This document shows, piece by piece, positions 33,797 to 42,184 of a stretch of DNA of 42,512 nucleotides. The notes beneath the pieces were generated by a model. The model ran no database searches and had not been told where the DNA came from. It was given only the letters and a program-made list of their open reading frames with translations. A program made the translations under genes and the position numbers. This DNA comes from JBOFEH01 sp051650265 (GTDB lineage Bacteria; Bacillota; Clostridia; Lachnospirales; Cellulosilyticaceae), in NCBI GenBank assembly GCA_051650265.1, contig JBOFIR010000060.1, forward strand, positions 1 through 42,512, given 5' to 3'. Position 1 is the first letter of the stretch. Every line of letters begins with the position of its first letter.

Positions 33797-34633
33797 TTAG
33801 AACATAGGGACAACGAGACCTTTGTAGGTATCATTGATAAATGTACGTACAGCATCACTTTGGAGGACTTCAAGAAGTACTTTAATCGTAGGATCATTTT
33901 CTTTACCTTCTTGAACTGCGATGATATTTGCAAAAGTTTGTGCGCCTTCAGAGTCTTTTGATTCACTTGCAAGTACCGTTTCAGCAATATCTGCTTCAAG
34001 TGCATAGTTTCCATTTGCCACGCCGAAGTCTACATCAGGAAGAGCACGTGGTACTTGAGCCGCTTCAAGTTCTACAAACTTGATGTTATGAGGATTTTCT
34101 GCGATATCTTTTGGTGTAGCAGAAAGCCCAGCGCCTTCATTGAGGGTAATGAGTCCCTCGGCTTCTAAGAGTGCAAGAGCCCTTGCTTCGTTTGTGACAT
34201 CACTAGGAATAGCGATTGAAGCACCTTCTTTGAGATCAGTGATTGAAGCTGTCTTGCCTGGGTAGAGACCAAGTGGCTCAAAGTGGATCGCACCTGCGGA
34301 TACAATCTTAGTACCATTCTTTGCATTAAAATCATCTAAGTAAGGCCCATGTTGGAAAAAGTTTGCATCTAGTTCACCACTATCAAGTGCTGTGTTAGGA
34401 AGGATGTAATCTGTGAAAACTTGAATTTTTAAATCGATTCCTTTTTCTGCAAGAAGTGGTTTGGCGAATTCAAGAATTTCAGCGTGTGGAACAGCAGAAG
34501 CTCCTATTTTGAGAGTAGTTTGGTTAGAATTTGTAGATTGTGCTGTTTGATCTGAGCTCCCACATCCTACGAGTGAAGTTAAGAGTGTTGCACCCACTAA
34601 AGTAATTGCTAATGATTTAATAAATTTTTTCAT
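33797..34633 (-). CDS. metQ: Methionine ABC transporter substrate-binding lipoprotein
   Basis: 278 residues of the NlpA/MetQ family. The signal peptide ends in LVGC (Cys24), a lipobox. Family features include KIGASAVPHAEIL, TDYILPNTALDSGELDANFFQH and the C-terminal VVPMF. It binds methionine outside the cell. It is the last gene of the metN-metI-metQ order, driven from a T-box with an AUG specifier. Ribosome site AAGGAGAG upstream of the ATG. Methionine specificity rests on the family plus the T-box codon. Confidence 0.93.
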   Translation of the reverse strand: MKKFIKSLAITLVGATLLTSLVGCGSSDQTAQSTNSNQTTLKIGASAVPHAEILEFAKPLLAEKGIDLKIQVFTDYILPNTALDSGELDANFFQHGPYLDDFNAKNGTKIVSAGAIHFEPLGLYPGKTASITDLKEGASIAIPSDVTNEARALALLEAEGLITLNEGAGLSATPKDIAENPHNIKFVELEAAQVPRALPDVDFGVANGNYALEADIAETVLASESKDSEGAQTFANIIAVQEGKENDPTIKVLLEVLQSDAVRTFINDTYKGLVVPMF

Positions 34634-34656
34634 AAATAATCTCTCCTTTTTTACGA

Positions 34657-35319
34657 TTAGTTCGCTTTTTTATCGATTTTGTTTGCTAAGATATTAAATA
34701 AAAATTGAATAAGCTGTACGAGAATTACAAGAATCACAATTGTTGCAACCATGACACCATATTCATAACGGTGATAGCCATAACGGATTGCGATATCTCC
34801 AAGTCCACCAGCACCAATAGTACCTGTAATAGCAGAGTAGCCAATGAGTGTAATAGTAGTGATAGATAAACCACGTACGATAGATGGTGTGGCTTCTGGT
34901 AACATGACTTTGTAGATGAGTTGCCATTTGTTACAGCCCATAGCCTGTGCAGACTCGATGAGACTTTGGTCAAGTTCTAGTAGAGAAGTTTCAATGAGTC
35001 TTGCAACAAATGGCGCCGCGCCAACTACAAGTGGCACAATAGCTGCAGTAGCCCCAATAGAGGAACCAACCAACCATCTGGTGAATGGAATAAGTGCTAC
35101 CATCAAGATCAGGAACGGAATAGAGCGACCAATATTGACGATCCAGCCAATGGCTGTGTGAATCCATTTGTTAGGCATAATCCCTTTTGAATCAGTGAGG
35201 ACTACAAGTATTCCAAGCGGTAAGCCAATTATGTAAGCAAATACAACGGAAAATGTAGTCATGTACAAAGTTTCAAAAGTTGCTTTGATAAGTAGCGTTG
35301 TATAATCTGAGTTAAACAT
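34657..35319 (-). CDS. metI: Methionine ABC transporter permease
   Basis: 220-residue MetI-type permease with about five membrane segments, the coupling-loop sequence ESAQAMGCNKWQLIYKVMLPEA, and SITTITLIGYSAITGTIGAGGLGD, typical of the family. It forms the channel between MetQ and MetN and lies 14 bp after metN on the same transcript. Confidence 0.93.
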   Translation of the reverse strand: MFNSDYTTLLIKATFETLYMTTFSVVFAYIIGLPLGILVVLTDSKGIMPNKWIHTAIGWIVNIGRSIPFLILMVALIPFTRWLVGSSIGATAAIVPLVVGAAPFVARLIETSLLELDQSLIESAQAMGCNKWQLIYKVMLPEATPSIVRGLSITTITLIGYSAITGTIGAGGLGDIAIRYGYHRYEYGVMVATIVILVILVQLIQFLFNILANKIDKKAN

Positions 35320-35333
35320 TTGTAAGTGCCTCC

Positions 35334-36062
35334 TTAAGCTAAGAATCGCTGTGTAATATGACTTTTTGGTGCTTCAAATACCTCTTGTGTTAAGCCTTGT
35401 TCGATAAGCTGACTTTGATCAAGGACTACTACTTTGTTGCAAGTTGTTTTGACAACATCGATATCATGAGTAATGATGACAATGGTTACACCAAGTTTTT
35501 CATTGATGTCTTTAAGTAGATTAAGAATTGCACGTGTTGTCAGACTATCTAGCGCAGAAGTAGGCTCATCACAAAGTAGAATTTTTGGATGATTAGCCAG
35601 TGCTCTTGCGATAGCAACACGTTGTTTTTGTCCACCGCTGAGTTTAGAAGGATAGATATTTGCTTTATCTTCTAAGCCTACCAACGTGAGGAGCTCTTTT
35701 ACACGACTTTCTATTTCTGCTTTAGGTACTTTACTAATCTCTAGAGGAAGTGCAATGTTTTTGGCTACGGTCTTTTGCATCATAAGGTTGTAGCCTTGGA
35801 AGACTGTACCTAGTTCTTTGTAGAAATCAATCTTTTCTTTTGGTGAGAGGTGGGCTACTTCTTGGTTGTCGATAATGATAGAACCTGAAGTAGGCTCTTC
35901 GAGACAACCTATACAGCGTAGGAGTGTGCTCTTGCCTGCACCACTTATGCCTATGATGCCAAGGATATCTCTTTTTGCTACATGTAGATTAATATGATCA
36001 AGAACTTTAAGTTCTTTGCCTTCGTTGATAAAAGTTTTTGTTAGATCTGTAATGTGAATCAT
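35334..36062 (-). CDS. metN: Methionine ABC transporter ATPase, short form without NIL domain
   Basis: 242 residues with Walker A GISGAGKST, signature LSGGQKQR, Walker B ILLCDEPTSALD and the ITHD H-loop. Typical MetN has about 340 residues, the last 90 being the NIL (C2) domain that binds methionine and inhibits the transporter. That domain is absent here, so feedback inhibition by internal methionine is probably lacking. The frame ends cleanly 14 bp before metI. Control seems to rest on the upstream T-box. ATG 36062 has AGGAGGGATC upstream. Confidence 0.9.
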   Translation of the reverse strand: MIHITDLTKTFINEGKELKVLDHINLHVAKRDILGIIGISGAGKSTLLRCIGCLEEPTSGSIIIDNQEVAHLSPKEKIDFYKELGTVFQGYNLMMQKTVAKNIALPLEISKVPKAEIESRVKELLTLVGLEDKANIYPSKLSGGQKQRVAIARALANHPKILLCDEPTSALDSLTTRAILNLLKDINEKLGVTIVIITHDIDVVKTTCNKVVVLDQSQLIEQGLTQEVFEAPKSHITQRFLA

Positions 36063-36083
36063 ATGATCCCTCCTAGGAATGAA

Positions 36084-36134
36084 AAATAAAAAAGCTCCCG
36101 CCTTTAATGAACTATGTCATTAAAGGACGAGAGC
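36084..36134 (-). terminator. Met T-box attenuator terminator
   Basis: Minus-strand hairpin of about 17 bp with one bulge (GCTCTCGTCCTTTAATGA with TCATTAAAGGCGGGAGC) followed by TTTTTTATTTTT. Confidence 0.9.
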
Positions 36135-36400
36135 GTAAGCTTCGTGATACCACCTTTTTTCACTTATACCTCACAGTATAAGTCTTATCAAGTACGCATA
36201 CAAAATAGTGTATGTTATACCTTATCGCTGTAACGGGCGATCCCGTCGTAGCCTAAGTCAAAAGACCTCGGTACGCAACTCCAAGACCATCTTCGGCACC
36301 TGCTTGATTCCTACTCTCACCAACCGTAGGTTCTCTGTAAATCACTCAACAATGCGTACTCTTCTTTTCGTCGTCTTTGTGCTATGAATTGTTTTAATTG
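36084..36400 (-). promoter_or_regulatory. T-box riboswitch, AUG (Met) specifier
   Basis: Read on the minus strand, stem I contains GAAGAGTACGC (S-turn AGTA), AGAGA and the GGTTGG apical motif. Facing AGTA is GAAGATGGTCTT: the helix AAGA/TCTT closes the loop, so the triplet before the linking G is ATG (36290-36288), the Met codon. The T-box core AAAGGTGGTATCACGA is at 36157-36142, with the UGGU bulge matching discriminator A of tRNA-Met, then the terminator. It controls metNIQ. Confidence 0.94.
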
Positions 36401-36406
36401 TCTATA

Positions 36407-36436
36407 ATTATAAACAGATGAGAGTAGATTAGTCAA
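36407..36436 (-). promoter_or_regulatory. Promoter of the Met T-box/metNIQ transcript
   Basis: On the minus strand TTGACT (36436-36431), 18 bases, TATAAT (36412-36407). Initiation falls near 36400, just ahead of stem I. Confidence 0.75.
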
Positions 36437-36501
36437 TAGTATAAAAATATACAAATATATCTCCTGCTACTCAGATAAAGTATATAAAATAACTAATCAG
36501 C

Positions 36502-37728
36502 TTATTTTGCTACCAATTGTGCAATCTCGATGATTGTACGTGTCGCAAGCTCCATGTGAGATACAACTGTAAACTCATAACGGCCATGATAGTTGTAAGA
36601 TCCCGTAAAGATATTTGGACAAGGTAATCCCATAAAGGAAAGCCTTGCACCATCTGTACCACCACGAATCGGCTCATTTTTTGGCTCTAGACCAATGTTT
36701 TTGAGGGCTTGGTTAGCAATGGACATAATCTCAGGGTGTTGTTCTATAACTTCTTTCATATTGAAATAACCATCAGAGATTATTAATTCTGCAGTACTTT
36801 TACCATACTTGTGGTTAATATGATCAACTGCAGATTGAATCTTAGCTTTACGTTCTAAGAATTTCTCTTTGCTATGATCACGGATGATATATGAAAGAAC
36901 TGTTTTTTCAATACTACAGTTCATATCATGAAGATGATAGAAGCCTTCAAAACCATCTGTATGTTCAGGTACTTCAAGAGCAGGTAAAAAACTATTAAAT
37001 TCACAGCCGATTGTAATACTATTTTTCATTTTATTTTTTGCAGCACCAGGGTGAACACTGACACCATTGATTGTCACAGTAGCAGAGGCTGCATTGAAGT
37101 TGTCATATTGTACCTCACCTACAGTACCACCATCTATTGTATAAGCAAAATCTGCACCAAATCGCTTCACGTCAAAGAAATCTACACCTTTTCCAATTTC
37201 TTCATCAGGTGTAAAGCCTATACGGATTGTTCCGTGAGGGAGCTCTGGGTGTTCTATAAGGTATTCGATGGCAGTCATGATTTCTGCAATACCTGCTTTG
37301 TCATCGCCGCCAAGAAGCGTTGTACCATCTGTAGTAATAAGTGTTTCTCCTACAAATTCTTTAAGTATAGGGAATTGATTTGGAGACATTACGATATTTT
37401 GATCTGAATTAAGTACAAGATCTTCACCAGTATAGTTCTCTACAAGTTGTGGTTTGACACCTTTTCCACTGTAGTCAGGCGCAGTATCCATATGTGCGAT
37501 GAAACCTATTGTAGGCGCATCTGTCTCGATATTACTTGGAAGTGTAGCCATCACGTAGCCATGCTCATTGACGCTCACGTCTACTAGACCTAGTGACTCA
37601 CATTCTTTGGCAAGTGTATGAGCAAAGTCTATTTGAGTCTGAGTACTAGGGAAAGTAGTACTTGAAGTACTTGATTGTGTATCTACTTTAACATAGCTTA
37701 AAAATCTGTTGACGAGTTTAGTATTCAT
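36502..37728 (-). CDS. pepT: Peptidase T (tripeptide aminopeptidase)
   Basis: 408 residues from ATG 37728 (AAAGGTGGG upstream), the same length as E. coli PepT. A cytosolic zinc M20 peptidase that removes the N-terminal residue of tripeptides. Metal and catalytic motifs are HMDTAPDYSGK, LGGDDKAG, TPDEEIGKG and YTIDGGTVGE, with the dimerisation-domain HPGAAKNKM and the C-terminal RGGTDGARLSFMG. It lies between the Met T-box and the spermidine operon with its own upstream region. No terminator is evident after the stop. Confidence 0.95.
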   Translation of the reverse strand: MNTKLVNRFLSYVKVDTQSSTSSTTFPSTQTQIDFAHTLAKECESLGLVDVSVNEHGYVMATLPSNIETDAPTIGFIAHMDTAPDYSGKGVKPQLVENYTGEDLVLNSDQNIVMSPNQFPILKEFVGETLITTDGTTLLGGDDKAGIAEIMTAIEYLIEHPELPHGTIRIGFTPDEEIGKGVDFFDVKRFGADFAYTIDGGTVGEVQYDNFNAASATVTINGVSVHPGAAKNKMKNSITIGCEFNSFLPALEVPEHTDGFEGFYHLHDMNCSIEKTVLSYIIRDHSKEKFLERKAKIQSAVDHINHKYGKSTAELIISDGYFNMKEVIEQHPEIMSIANQALKNIGLEPKNEPIRGGTDGARLSFMGLPCPNIFTGSYNYHGRYEFTVVSHMELATRTIIEIAQLVAK

Positions 37729-37792
37729 GGTAATTCCCACCTTTAAAATAAAAATTAAACTCCTTCAAGTATAACATGAGATCTCCTTTAAC

Positions 37793-38653
37793 TTATAGGT
37801 TATGGCCTAATAAAAGTGCAACTTCACGAATGACTTTGCAAGCTACAGCAGTTGAGACACCACTCGTATCGTATGCAGGAGATAACTCCACGACATCAGC
37901 ACCTACTAGATTGAGAGATTGCATTGAGGTGAGTGCAAAGAGGAGTTCCTTCATAGTAATTCCGCCTGGTTCTGGTGTACCTGTACCACTAAATACAGAA
38001 GGATCTAGTACATCGAGATCAATCGTTAGATAGATAGGCTTATAAGCAAGTTGCTTGACAATATCAGTAATAGTTGAGACTTCAAAAGGTTCAAGATAGG
38101 TATGTTTTTTTGCCCATTCAAATTCCGCTTTTGTACCTGAACGTATACCGAATTGGAAGATACGCCCGTCTCCTATTAAGTCCCAAGCGCGTCTAAGGAC
38201 GGTGGCATGAGAAAGGTTCTCTCCCATATATTCATTGCGAAGATCTGTGTGTGCATCAAAGTGAATGATATGCAAATCAGGATACTTCTCATAAAGGGCT
38301 TCAACTACTGGTAGGCTGATAAGATGTTCACCGCCAATAACCAAAGGTTTTTTGTCATCTTGGATTAATGTGCGTACATTTGTATGAATTGCTTCAAGTG
38401 CACGCACTGTGTTGCCAAAAGGAAGTTCTATATCCCCAAGATCTGTAAGACACAGATCTTCTAAGTCTCCATCGAGATAAGGTGAATAAGTCTCAAGGCC
38501 ATAGGAATCCACACGGATTTGATTTGGCGCAAAGCGTGCACCAGGTCGGTAGCTTGTCGTACCATCAAAAGGTGCACCTATCATAACAATAGATGCATCC
38601 TCATAGTTAGAATCAAAGCCAATAAACTGATTAGAAGTATATGTGTTAAGCAT
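37793..38653 (-). CDS. speB: Agmatinase
   Basis: Ureohydrolase of about 286 residues that splits agmatine into putrescine and urea. Manganese-ligand motifs are GGEHLI, HFDAHTD and SIDLDVLDPS-like (TIDLDVLDP); GAPFDGTTSYRPGARFAP and GTGTPEPGG are also present. ATG 38653 is preferred over 38665, since AAAGGA lies only 11 bases ahead of it and directly abuts the latter. It overlaps the fused decarboxylase-spermidine synthase gene by 8 bp and is the last gene of the operon. Agmatinase here indicates that the decarboxylase makes agmatine, not cadaverine or putrescine directly. Confidence 0.93.
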   Translation of the reverse strand: MLNTYTSNQFIGFDSNYEDASIVMIGAPFDGTTSYRPGARFAPNQIRVDSYGLETYSPYLDGDLEDLCLTDLGDIELPFGNTVRALEAIHTNVRTLIQDDKKPLVIGGEHLISLPVVEALYEKYPDLHIIHFDAHTDLRNEYMGENLSHATVLRRAWDLIGDGRIFQFGIRSGTKAEFEWAKKHTYLEPFEVSTITDIVKQLAYKPIYLTIDLDVLDPSVFSGTGTPEPGGITMKELLFALTSMQSLNLVGADVVELSPAYDTSGVSTAVACKVIREVALLLGHNL

Positions 38654-39503
38654 TTGCAAGTTCATCCTTTACGTAAGTTGGTAGCATAAATGCACCAATA
38701 TGAAGATCAGTATTGTAGTATTTTGTCTTAAGACCAAGGGCTTCCCAACGCTCTTTTTTTAGATCAGTAAGTGGGTCGTACTTCTTAGAAGCAAATCCAA
38801 AGAGCCAATGACCAGATGGGTATGTTGGCATGTGGAACTGATAAACTTTAGCAATAGGGAAAGTTTCTTTAATCTTGCTATGGGCGCGTTTCATCTCATG
38901 GCCATAGCTATCATAATAAGGACTCTCGTGCTGATTGATAAGAATGCCTTCGTCGCTAAGTACACGTTTGCAATTGTTGTAGAATTCAAAAGTAAAGAGA
39001 CCTTCTCCAGGACCGATTGGATCAGTAGAATCTACTAAAATTAAATCATAGCTACAAGATGCTGCGTCTTGTACGAATTTGAGACCATCTTCAAAGTAAA
39101 GTGTAAGACGCGGGTCATGGTCAAGGGTATGCGCAGTTTGAGGAAGATAAGTTTGACAAAGTCTTACAACACGCTCATCAATTTCTACCATATCAACTTG
39201 CTCGATACCAGGGTAACGGAGAACTTCACGTGCGGTACCGCCATCTCCACCACCAATGATTAATACTTTTTTGATGTCTGGGTTAACAGCCATCGGGATA
39301 TGTGTAATCATATCGTGATAAATAAACTCATCTTTTTCAGTGACCATCATGAGGCCATCTAAGGTAAAGAAAGTACCGAATGTCTTACTCTTAAAGAAAT
39401 CTATTTGTTGAAACTCACTTTTTTCTGAGTGGATGTGTTCGTTAACTTGGATTGAGAATTTAGTATCCTCTTGGTGGTTTTCTGTATACCATAAATCGAT
39501 CAT
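38646..39503 (-). other. speE: Possible free spermidine synthase from an internal start
   Basis: ATG 39503, in frame with the fusion, has AGGAGG (39514-39509) five bases upstream. The 285-residue product begins MIDLWYTENHQ, the normal N terminus of bacterial SpeE. The site looks like a relic or still-used start of a separate speE whose upstream stop codon was lost. Confidence 0.6.
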
Positions 39504-40970
39504 ATTGTCCTCCTGACTTCTATCTAAAACTTGAATCATGCAAGGATCATCCTCGTCACCTAATAGGACGCTGCCTTGCTCCTTGAGATAAAGATAGTGT
39601 GTAATAATTGCATCTGTAAGTTGCTCACCAGGGATAACTAGAGGAATGCCTGGTGGATAAATCATGAGTGACTCACCGCTGATGAGGCCACTTGTATCTT
39701 TGATATGCATGAGTTTCTTGGGATGGTAATAAGCATCCCGAGGTGTCATTATCATTTTTGGATTTTTGAGGTTGCTCAGTATAGGTCGTGTCGTGTGTTG
39801 GTTCGTTCCGTAGAACCGTTTACTAATCGCATCAAGTGCTGTAATGAGTCTTGTAAGTGTTGCTTCATTATCACCAAAAGAGACAATAGCAAGAATTACG
39901 AGAGGTTCAGCAAGCTCCATTTGAATGTGATATTCTTCGGCCAATAGGTCATAAACAAAGAAGCCAGATACGCCTAAGTCAGCAACTCGAATAACAATCT
40001 TGAGATCATCATAGTTCCAAACACCTTTCTGATTACAATATTCCTTGCCAATGATGCATTCTAGACCAGGAATTTGATTAATCCTGTTTTTTGCCCATAA
40101 AGTAAGTTCAAGTAATTTATTAAGGCGCTCCTGGCCTTCTAACATGAGCTTTTGGCGTGCTAAATCCATGGAGCACATCAAAAGATATGAGGCAGAGGTG
40201 GTTTGGAAAAGGTTGATGGTAGAACGCACTTTGTTCTTGGGAATAAGTCCCTCGTTATGCAAAAGCAAAGAAGACTGTGTAAGTGAGCCTCCTGTCTTAT
40301 GCATGCTTACTGTAACCAGGTCTGCACCAAGTGTAGCAGCGTTACATGGTAATGTATCATGAAATGGAAAATGTGCACCATGTGCCTGATCTACAAGTAC
40401 GGGAATATTTTTACTATGTGCAATGGTGATGATAGATTCAATATCAGAAGTTGCGCCAAAATAGGTTGGGTTGATGAGAAACACAGCTTTGATATCATTG
40501 TGTAGATCTAAAGCGTGTTTGAGCGCATCAGGTGTAATCCCATTCACAATCCCGTAGTAAGGGTCAATCTCTGGTTCCAAAAAGATAGGCTTTGTACCAG
40601 AGAGAATCAGTGCATTGATCGCAGATTTGTGAACATTACGTGGCAGGATGACTTTGTCCCCTTGATTGAGTGCACTCATCAGCATGTATTGCACACCAGA
40701 AGTGGAGCCATTCACCAACATAAAAGCATGATCAGCATCATAGGCATCAGCTAATAGCGCTTCAGCTTCTGCAATTGCTCCTGTAGGATGTGCGAGATTA
40801 TCTACTCTTTTGGATGAGTTCACATCCATACAAAGGGCATCACCCCATAGTGTATTAAGTTCTTCTAGGTAGTGGCCTCTTTTGTGACCTGGAACATCAA
40901 AGCAAGTAACATCCTCTTTTGCGTAGTCCAAAACAGTGGAAAGCAGAGGTGTCTTAGCGTGATTCATCAT
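38646..40970 (-). CDS. Arginine decarboxylase fused to spermidine synthase
   Basis: A 774-residue fusion. Residues 1-489 are a PLP-dependent Orn/Lys/Arg decarboxylase of the short aspartate-aminotransferase-fold type: DVPGHKRG, NGSTSGVQ, DQAHGAHF, and the PLP lysine in SMHKTGG (K225). Residues 490-774 are a complete spermidine synthase: IIGGGDGGTARE, VEIDERVV, DSTDPIGPGEG. The neighbour agmatinase and SpeD imply arginine to agmatine for the first half and putrescine plus decarboxylated SAM to spermidine for the second. At the junction, CAGGAGGACAATATG (minus strand) is an excellent ribosome site with start at 39503, so the second enzyme may also be made alone. It overlaps speD by 17 bp. Confidence 0.9.
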   Translation of the reverse strand: MMNHAKTPLLSTVLDYAKEDVTCFDVPGHKRGHYLEELNTLWGDALCMDVNSSKRVDNLAHPTGAIAEAEALLADAYDADHAFMLVNGSTSGVQYMLMSALNQGDKVILPRNVHKSAINALILSGTKPIFLEPEIDPYYGIVNGITPDALKHALDLHNDIKAVFLINPTYFGATSDIESIITIAHSKNIPVLVDQAHGAHFPFHDTLPCNAATLGADLVTVSMHKTGGSLTQSSLLLHNEGLIPKNKVRSTINLFQTTSASYLLMCSMDLARQKLMLEGQERLNKLLELTLWAKNRINQIPGLECIIGKEYCNQKGVWNYDDLKIVIRVADLGVSGFFVYDLLAEEYHIQMELAEPLVILAIVSFGDNEATLTRLITALDAISKRFYGTNQHTTRPILSNLKNPKMIMTPRDAYYHPKKLMHIKDTSGLISGESLMIYPPGIPLVIPGEQLTDAIITHYLYLKEQGSVLLGDEDDPCMIQVLDRSQEDNMIDLWYTENHQEDTKFSIQVNEHIHSEKSEFQQIDFFKSKTFGTFFTLDGLMMVTEKDEFIYHDMITHIPMAVNPDIKKVLIIGGGDGGTAREVLRYPGIEQVDMVEIDERVVRLCQTYLPQTAHTLDHDPRLTLYFEDGLKFVQDAASCSYDLILVDSTDPIGPGEGLFTFEFYNNCKRVLSDEGILINQHESPYYDSYGHEMKRAHSKIKETFPIAKVYQFHMPTYPSGHWLFGFASKKYDPLTDLKKERWEALGLKTKYYNTDLHIGAFMLPTYVKDELANA

Positions 40971-41796
40971 ACTCCTCCAGATTGAACATAGCCTCTTTCA
41001 CATTTGTTCCGTAGAAGATTTCATCCATTTCTTGTTTTACTTTTTTTGCGATCATCTTGGCTTCGCCAGGATGGAGATCGTCTTTTGTATAGCCGAACAG
41101 ATAGTTATCTAAATTAAACTGTTTCAACTTACATTTCGTATGGAAGATGTTTTCTTGATAAACATTGACATCAATCATGTTGTACATGTTACGAATATGA
41201 GTTGGTATGAAGTTTTGGATGGAATCGATCTCGTGATCAATGAAAAGTTTGTGCCCTGTAATATCACGGGTAAAGCCACGTACACGATAATCAATCGTCA
41301 TGATATCTGCATCAAATGAATGAATGAGGTAATTGAGGGCCTTTAGTGGTGAAATCTCACCACAAGTAGAAACATCTATATCTGCCCTAAAAGTGCTGAT
41401 CCCTTCATATGGATGGTATTCTGGATAGGTATGTACGGTAATGTGACTTTTATCAAGATGTGCAAGCACAATCTCAGGAAGTGGACCTGGAGAGGCATCT
41501 TGGAGATCGGCTGATGCTGGGGTTACAGGACCTTCTGAAATAAGGATTGTAACGCTAGCACCTTGTGGATCATAGTCTTGCTTAGCGATATTAAGGACAT
41601 TAGCACCAATGATTTCTGTAACGGTTGTTAAGATTTGCGTCAGACGGTCAGCGTTGTATTGCTCATCAATATATTCAATATAAGCCTGTCTATCTGCTGC
41701 AGTTTTGGTGTAACAAATGTCATACATATTAAAGCTTACTGTTTTGGTAAGGTTATTAAACCCATATAGTTTTAATTTGTTTGACTCACTTTTCAT
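40954..41796 (-). CDS. speD: S-adenosylmethionine decarboxylase proenzyme, E. coli type
   Basis: 280-residue class-1A SAM decarboxylase that supplies the aminopropyl donor for spermidine. The proenzyme self-cleaves before the serine of DKSHITVHTYPE (Ser117), which becomes the pyruvoyl group; this matches the KSHI-VHTYPE site of E. coli SpeD. The TFRADIDVSTCGEISPLKALNYLI segment holds the catalytic Cys. Firmicutes more often carry the short Bacillus-type SpeD, so the long form is notable. It is the first gene of the operon; AAAGGGGAC is upstream of the ATG and a promoter lies at 41843-41871. Confidence 0.94.
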   Translation of the reverse strand: MKSESNKLKLYGFNNLTKTVSFNMYDICYTKTAADRQAYIEYIDEQYNADRLTQILTTVTEIIGANVLNIAKQDYDPQGASVTILISEGPVTPASADLQDASPGPLPEIVLAHLDKSHITVHTYPEYHPYEGISTFRADIDVSTCGEISPLKALNYLIHSFDADIMTIDYRVRGFTRDITGHKLFIDHEIDSIQNFIPTHIRNMYNMIDVNVYQENIFHTKCKLKQFNLDNYLFGYTKDDLHPGEAKMIAKKVKQEMDEIFYGTNVKEAMFNLEEYDESR

Positions 41797-41842
41797 TTCG
41801 TCTTATCGTCCCCTTTGCGTGTAATTTAGAAAATTCATTGTT

Positions 41843-41871
41843 ATTATAGCGATTATTAAATTACAATACAA
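41843..41871 (-). promoter_or_regulatory. Promoter of the spermidine operon
   Basis: On the minus strand TTGTAT (41871-41866), 17 bases, TATAAT (41848-41843). The start near 41836 gives a leader of about 40 bases with no evident attenuator. The rest of 41872-42078 is very AT-rich and shows nothing else. Confidence 0.7.
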
Positions 41872-42078
41872 GAAAAAATTTATTATTGTTATACATTGAG
41901 TTTAGTATAACTGTTACAAAAATGCAAATAACACTATTTCTAAACTTAATACTTACCAAAAATGAACTTTTTGAGGTTTAGCATAATATAAAAATTTTTT
42001 TTTGATATTTTTTTCAAAAGAACAGTATATATATAAAAGAGTAAATAAAAACAATCTAAAAATTTTCTTGAAATCATA

Positions 42079-42107
42079 TTGACTTTATAATGATTATTAT
42101 ATATAAT
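42079..42107 (+). promoter_or_regulatory. Rubrerythrin promoter
   Basis: TTGACT (42079-42084), 17 bases, TATAAT (42102-42107). The spacer is almost entirely a PerR-type box. Confidence 0.85.
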
Positions 42108-42133
42108 CAAGTCATAACAGATAATAATTATTA
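42085..42133. promoter_or_regulatory. Two PerR-like boxes
   Basis: Box 1, TTATAATGATTATTA (42085-42099), agrees with the PerR consensus TTATAATNATTATAA at 13 of 14 defined positions and sits between -35 and -10. Box 2, AGATAATAATTATTA (42119-42133), matches 11 of 14, with its centre 34 bp downstream. Repression relieved by peroxide is the expected behaviour. Confidence 0.7.
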
Positions 42134-42184
42134 CTTGAGCGAAAACAAACAACTAAAATAGAGTTTAAATAGGAGGATTTTAAA

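Noticed and set aside
35334..36062. metN considered as a truncated pseudogene.
   Set aside because: All ATPase motifs are intact and the stop is normally spaced from metI; a short MetN form is the simpler reading.
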